Made by a program: the position numbers and the translations under genes. Shown in pieces: positions 5,572 through 6,804 of a DNA stretch of 6,804 nt (within the stretch, counting starts at the first letter, position 1; each line of letters opens with the position of its first letter). The stretch comes from Pseudomonadota bacterium (lineage in GTDB: Bacteria > Pseudomonadota > Gammaproteobacteria > Pseudomonadales > Pseudomonadaceae): contig JAEWGL010000106.1 in assembly GCA_023388335.1 (NCBI GenBank), forward strand, positions 1 through 6,804, written 5' to 3'. The notes under the pieces are model-generated. The model was not told where the DNA came from. It ran no database searches and saw nothing but the letters and a program-made list of their open reading frames with translations.

Positions 5572-5607
5572 GACCTTATTCGAAGACTCTTCTAAATGGA
5601 CAGCGTC

Positions 5608-6534
5608 ATGAAACAGTTACACATCCTCGATTCCCACACCGGCGGTGAGCCCACTCGCCTGGTGATGAAAGGCTTTCCGCAACTGGCCGGCAACACCCTG
5701 GCAGAGCAGCGCGACACGTTGCGCGAACAGCACGACAAATGGCGCCGCGCCTGCCTGCTGGAGCCGCGTGGCAACGATGTGCTGGTCGGCGCCCTGTATT
5801 GCGAACCGGTGTCGCCAGACGCGACCTGCGGCGTGATCTTCTTCAACAATGCCGGCTATCTGGGCATGTGTGGCCACGGCACCATCGGGCTGGTCGCCTC
5901 GCTGCACCACCTGGGGCGAATCCAGCCCGGCGTGCACAAGATCGATACCCCGGTCGGCCCGGTCAGCGCCACCTTGCATGAGGACGGCGCCGTGACCTTG
6001 CGCAACGTGCCCGCCTACCGCTACCGCCAACAAGTACCGGTGGAAGTGCCCGGCCACGGTCGCGTGCACGGCGACATTGCCTGGGGCGGCAACTGGTTCT
6101 TCCTGGTTTCCGATCACGGCAAGCGGTTGCAGCTGGAAAATGTCGAAGCCCTCACCGAGTTCACCTGGACGATGCTCAAGGCCCTGGAGGCCCAAGGCAT
6201 CCACGGTGAAGACGGCGCCTTGATCGACCATATCGAGCTGTTCGCCGACGACGACCAGGCCGACAGCCGCAACTTCGTCATGTGTCCGGGCAAGGCCTAC
6301 GACCGCTCGCCGTGTGGCACGGGCACCAGCGCCAAGCTGGCTTGCCTGGCGGCCGATGGCAAGCTGGCCGAAGGCGCGCGCTGGGTCCAGGCCAGCATCA
6401 CCGCCAGCCAGTTCGAAGGCCGCTACGAATGGGAGGGCGAGCGTATCCGCCCATACATCACCGGCCGCGCCTACATGACCGCCGACAGCACCCTGCTGAT
6501 CGACGAGCAGGACCCCTTTGCATGGGGCATTTGA
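5608..6534 (+). CDS. lhpA: 4-hydroxyproline 2-epimerase (proline racemase family)
   Basis: This 308-residue cytoplasmic enzyme (HypE/LhpA, EC 5.1.1.8) interconverts trans-4-hydroxy-L-proline and cis-4-hydroxy-D-proline, the first step of bacterial hydroxyproline breakdown. Both catalytic thiols of the two-base mechanism are present: Cys88 in NMCGHG-like YLGMCGHGTIG, and Cys236 in YDRSPCGTGTSAKL. Having cysteine at both positions separates epimerases and racemases from trans-3-hydroxyproline dehydratases, which carry Ser or Thr in place of one of them. The N-terminus HILDSHTGGEPTRLV (5-19) is a family signature. Its sequence, 308-residue length and Cys88/Cys236 numbering match the characterised P. 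putida enzyme as I know it. I chose the ATG at 5608, giving MKQLHILDSH and a weak GGA 7 nt upstream. The in-frame ATG at 5596 would add MDSV and has no ribosome site. The next gene, 47 nt downstream, acts two steps later in the pathway. Confidence 0.95.
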   Translation: MKQLHILDSHTGGEPTRLVMKGFPQLAGNTLAEQRDTLREQHDKWRRACLLEPRGNDVLVGALYCEPVSPDATCGVIFFNNAGYLGMCGHGTIGLVASLHHLGRIQPGVHKIDTPVGPVSATLHEDGAVTLRNVPAYRYRQQVPVEVPGHGRVHGDIAWGGNWFFLVSDHGKRLQLENVEALTEFTWTMLKALEAQGIHGEDGALIDHIELFADDDQADSRNFVMCPGKAYDRSPCGTGTSAKLACLAADGKLAEGARWVQASITASQFEGRYEWEGERIRPYITGRAYMTADSTLLIDEQDPFAWGI

Positions 6535-6581
6535 GCCCCTCCCCCTCACCATCCGAATGAACGCTGCAAGGAGCTAGAACA

Positions 6582-6804
6582 ATGAGCGCCAACATCTTCA
6601 CCGGCTGCATCCCTGCCCTGATGACCCCGTGCACCGCCGAGCGCAAGCCGGACTTCGACGCCCTGGTGGCCAAGGCTCGCGAACTGATCGAGATCGGCAT
6701 GAGCGCCGTGGTCTACTGTGGCTCCATGGGCGACTGGCCCCTGCTGACCGAGGCCGAGCGCCAGGAAGGCGTGGCCCGCCTGGTCGCGGCTGGCGTGCCG
6801 ACCA
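6582..6804 (+). CDS. lhpC: 1-pyrroline-4-hydroxy-2-carboxylate deaminase, 5' part (DapA family)
   Basis: The first 74 codons of a gene that runs off the window. The peptide begins MSANIFTGCIPALMTPCTAE and has the dihydrodipicolinate synthase/N-acetylneuraminate lyase (DapA) opening: a beta-strand with PALMTP near 11-16, a helix at 24-39, and YCGSMGDWPLLTEAER (45-60), which replaces the usual GTTGE..LT..E motif of DapA. The CGSMGDWP variant is characteristic of the hydroxyproline-pathway deaminase (EC 3.5.4.22), which forms alpha-ketoglutarate semialdehyde from the cyclic imine and releases ammonia. A strong AAGGAG (6568-6573) lies 8 nt before the ATG, the best ribosome site in the operon. The Schiff-base lysine and the C-terminal half are beyond the edge, so completeness cannot be judged. 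The assignment rests on this N-terminal stretch plus the adjacent epimerase. Confidence 0.88.
   Translation, partial: MSANIFTGCIPALMTPCTAERKPDFDALVAKARELIEIGMSAVVYCGSMGDWPLLTEAERQEGVARLVAAGVPT

Noticed and set aside
1..6804. Mobile elements, CRISPR arrays, tRNA or rRNA genes
   Set aside because: No transposase or integrase sequence, no terminal repeats, no regularly spaced repeats and no tRNA-like sequence were seen.

Overview
The window looks like a chromosomal segment from a Pseudomonas of the fluorescens/putida type. The basis is GC-rich coding sequence with G/C-ending codons, Pseudomonas-style Shine-Dalgarno spacing, and an epimerase whose sequence, length and catalytic cysteine positions match the characterised P. 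putida 4-hydroxyproline 2-epimerase as I remember it. No rRNA, tRNA, CRISPR array, insertion sequence or phage gene is visible.

Layout. Positions 1-308 hold no convincing gene. They end in an AT-rich promoter whose spacer contains a perfect 10-bp palindrome of the GTATAC-core type bound by GntR/FCD-family regulators. It drives a complete MFS transporter of the metabolite:H+ symporter group (309-1673, +). Two hairpins (1690-1708 and 1728-1752) separate this gene from a convergent PAS-AraC regulator (1752-2525, -). A 356-bp intergenic region (2526-2881), rich in inverted repeats, lies between the regulator and a divergent operon on the + strand. That operon reads: APC-family amino acid permease (2882-4510), Ldh_2-family NAD(P)H-dependent imine/keto-acid oxidoreductase (4536-5549), 4-hydroxyproline 2-epimerase (5608-6534), and the first 74 codons of a DapA-family deaminase (6582 to the window edge).

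How the genes work together. The last two genes are consecutive steps of trans-4-hydroxy-L-proline catabolism. The epimerase converts trans-4-hydroxy-L-proline to cis-4-hydroxy-D-proline. A D-amino-acid oxidase/dehydrogenase, not in the window, makes 1-pyrroline-4-hydroxy-2-carboxylate. The DapA-like enzyme deaminates this to 2,5-dioxopentanoate (alpha-ketoglutarate semialdehyde), and a dehydrogenase, also not in the window, yields 2-oxoglutarate. The APC permease is probably the uptake system, and the Ldh_2 enzyme probably handles a cyclic imine side product or a related imino acid. The divergent PAS-AraC protein is the obvious candidate activator. The MFS gene sits outside this unit, converges on the regulator, and appears to have its own GntR-type control, so its substrate may be unrelated.

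The catabolic pathway itself is known. The less settled points are the cis-regulatory layout of the divergent region, the role of the Ldh_2 reductase in the operon, the dedicated APC permease, and the GntR-type operator on the MFS gene, for which no cognate regulator lies in the window.
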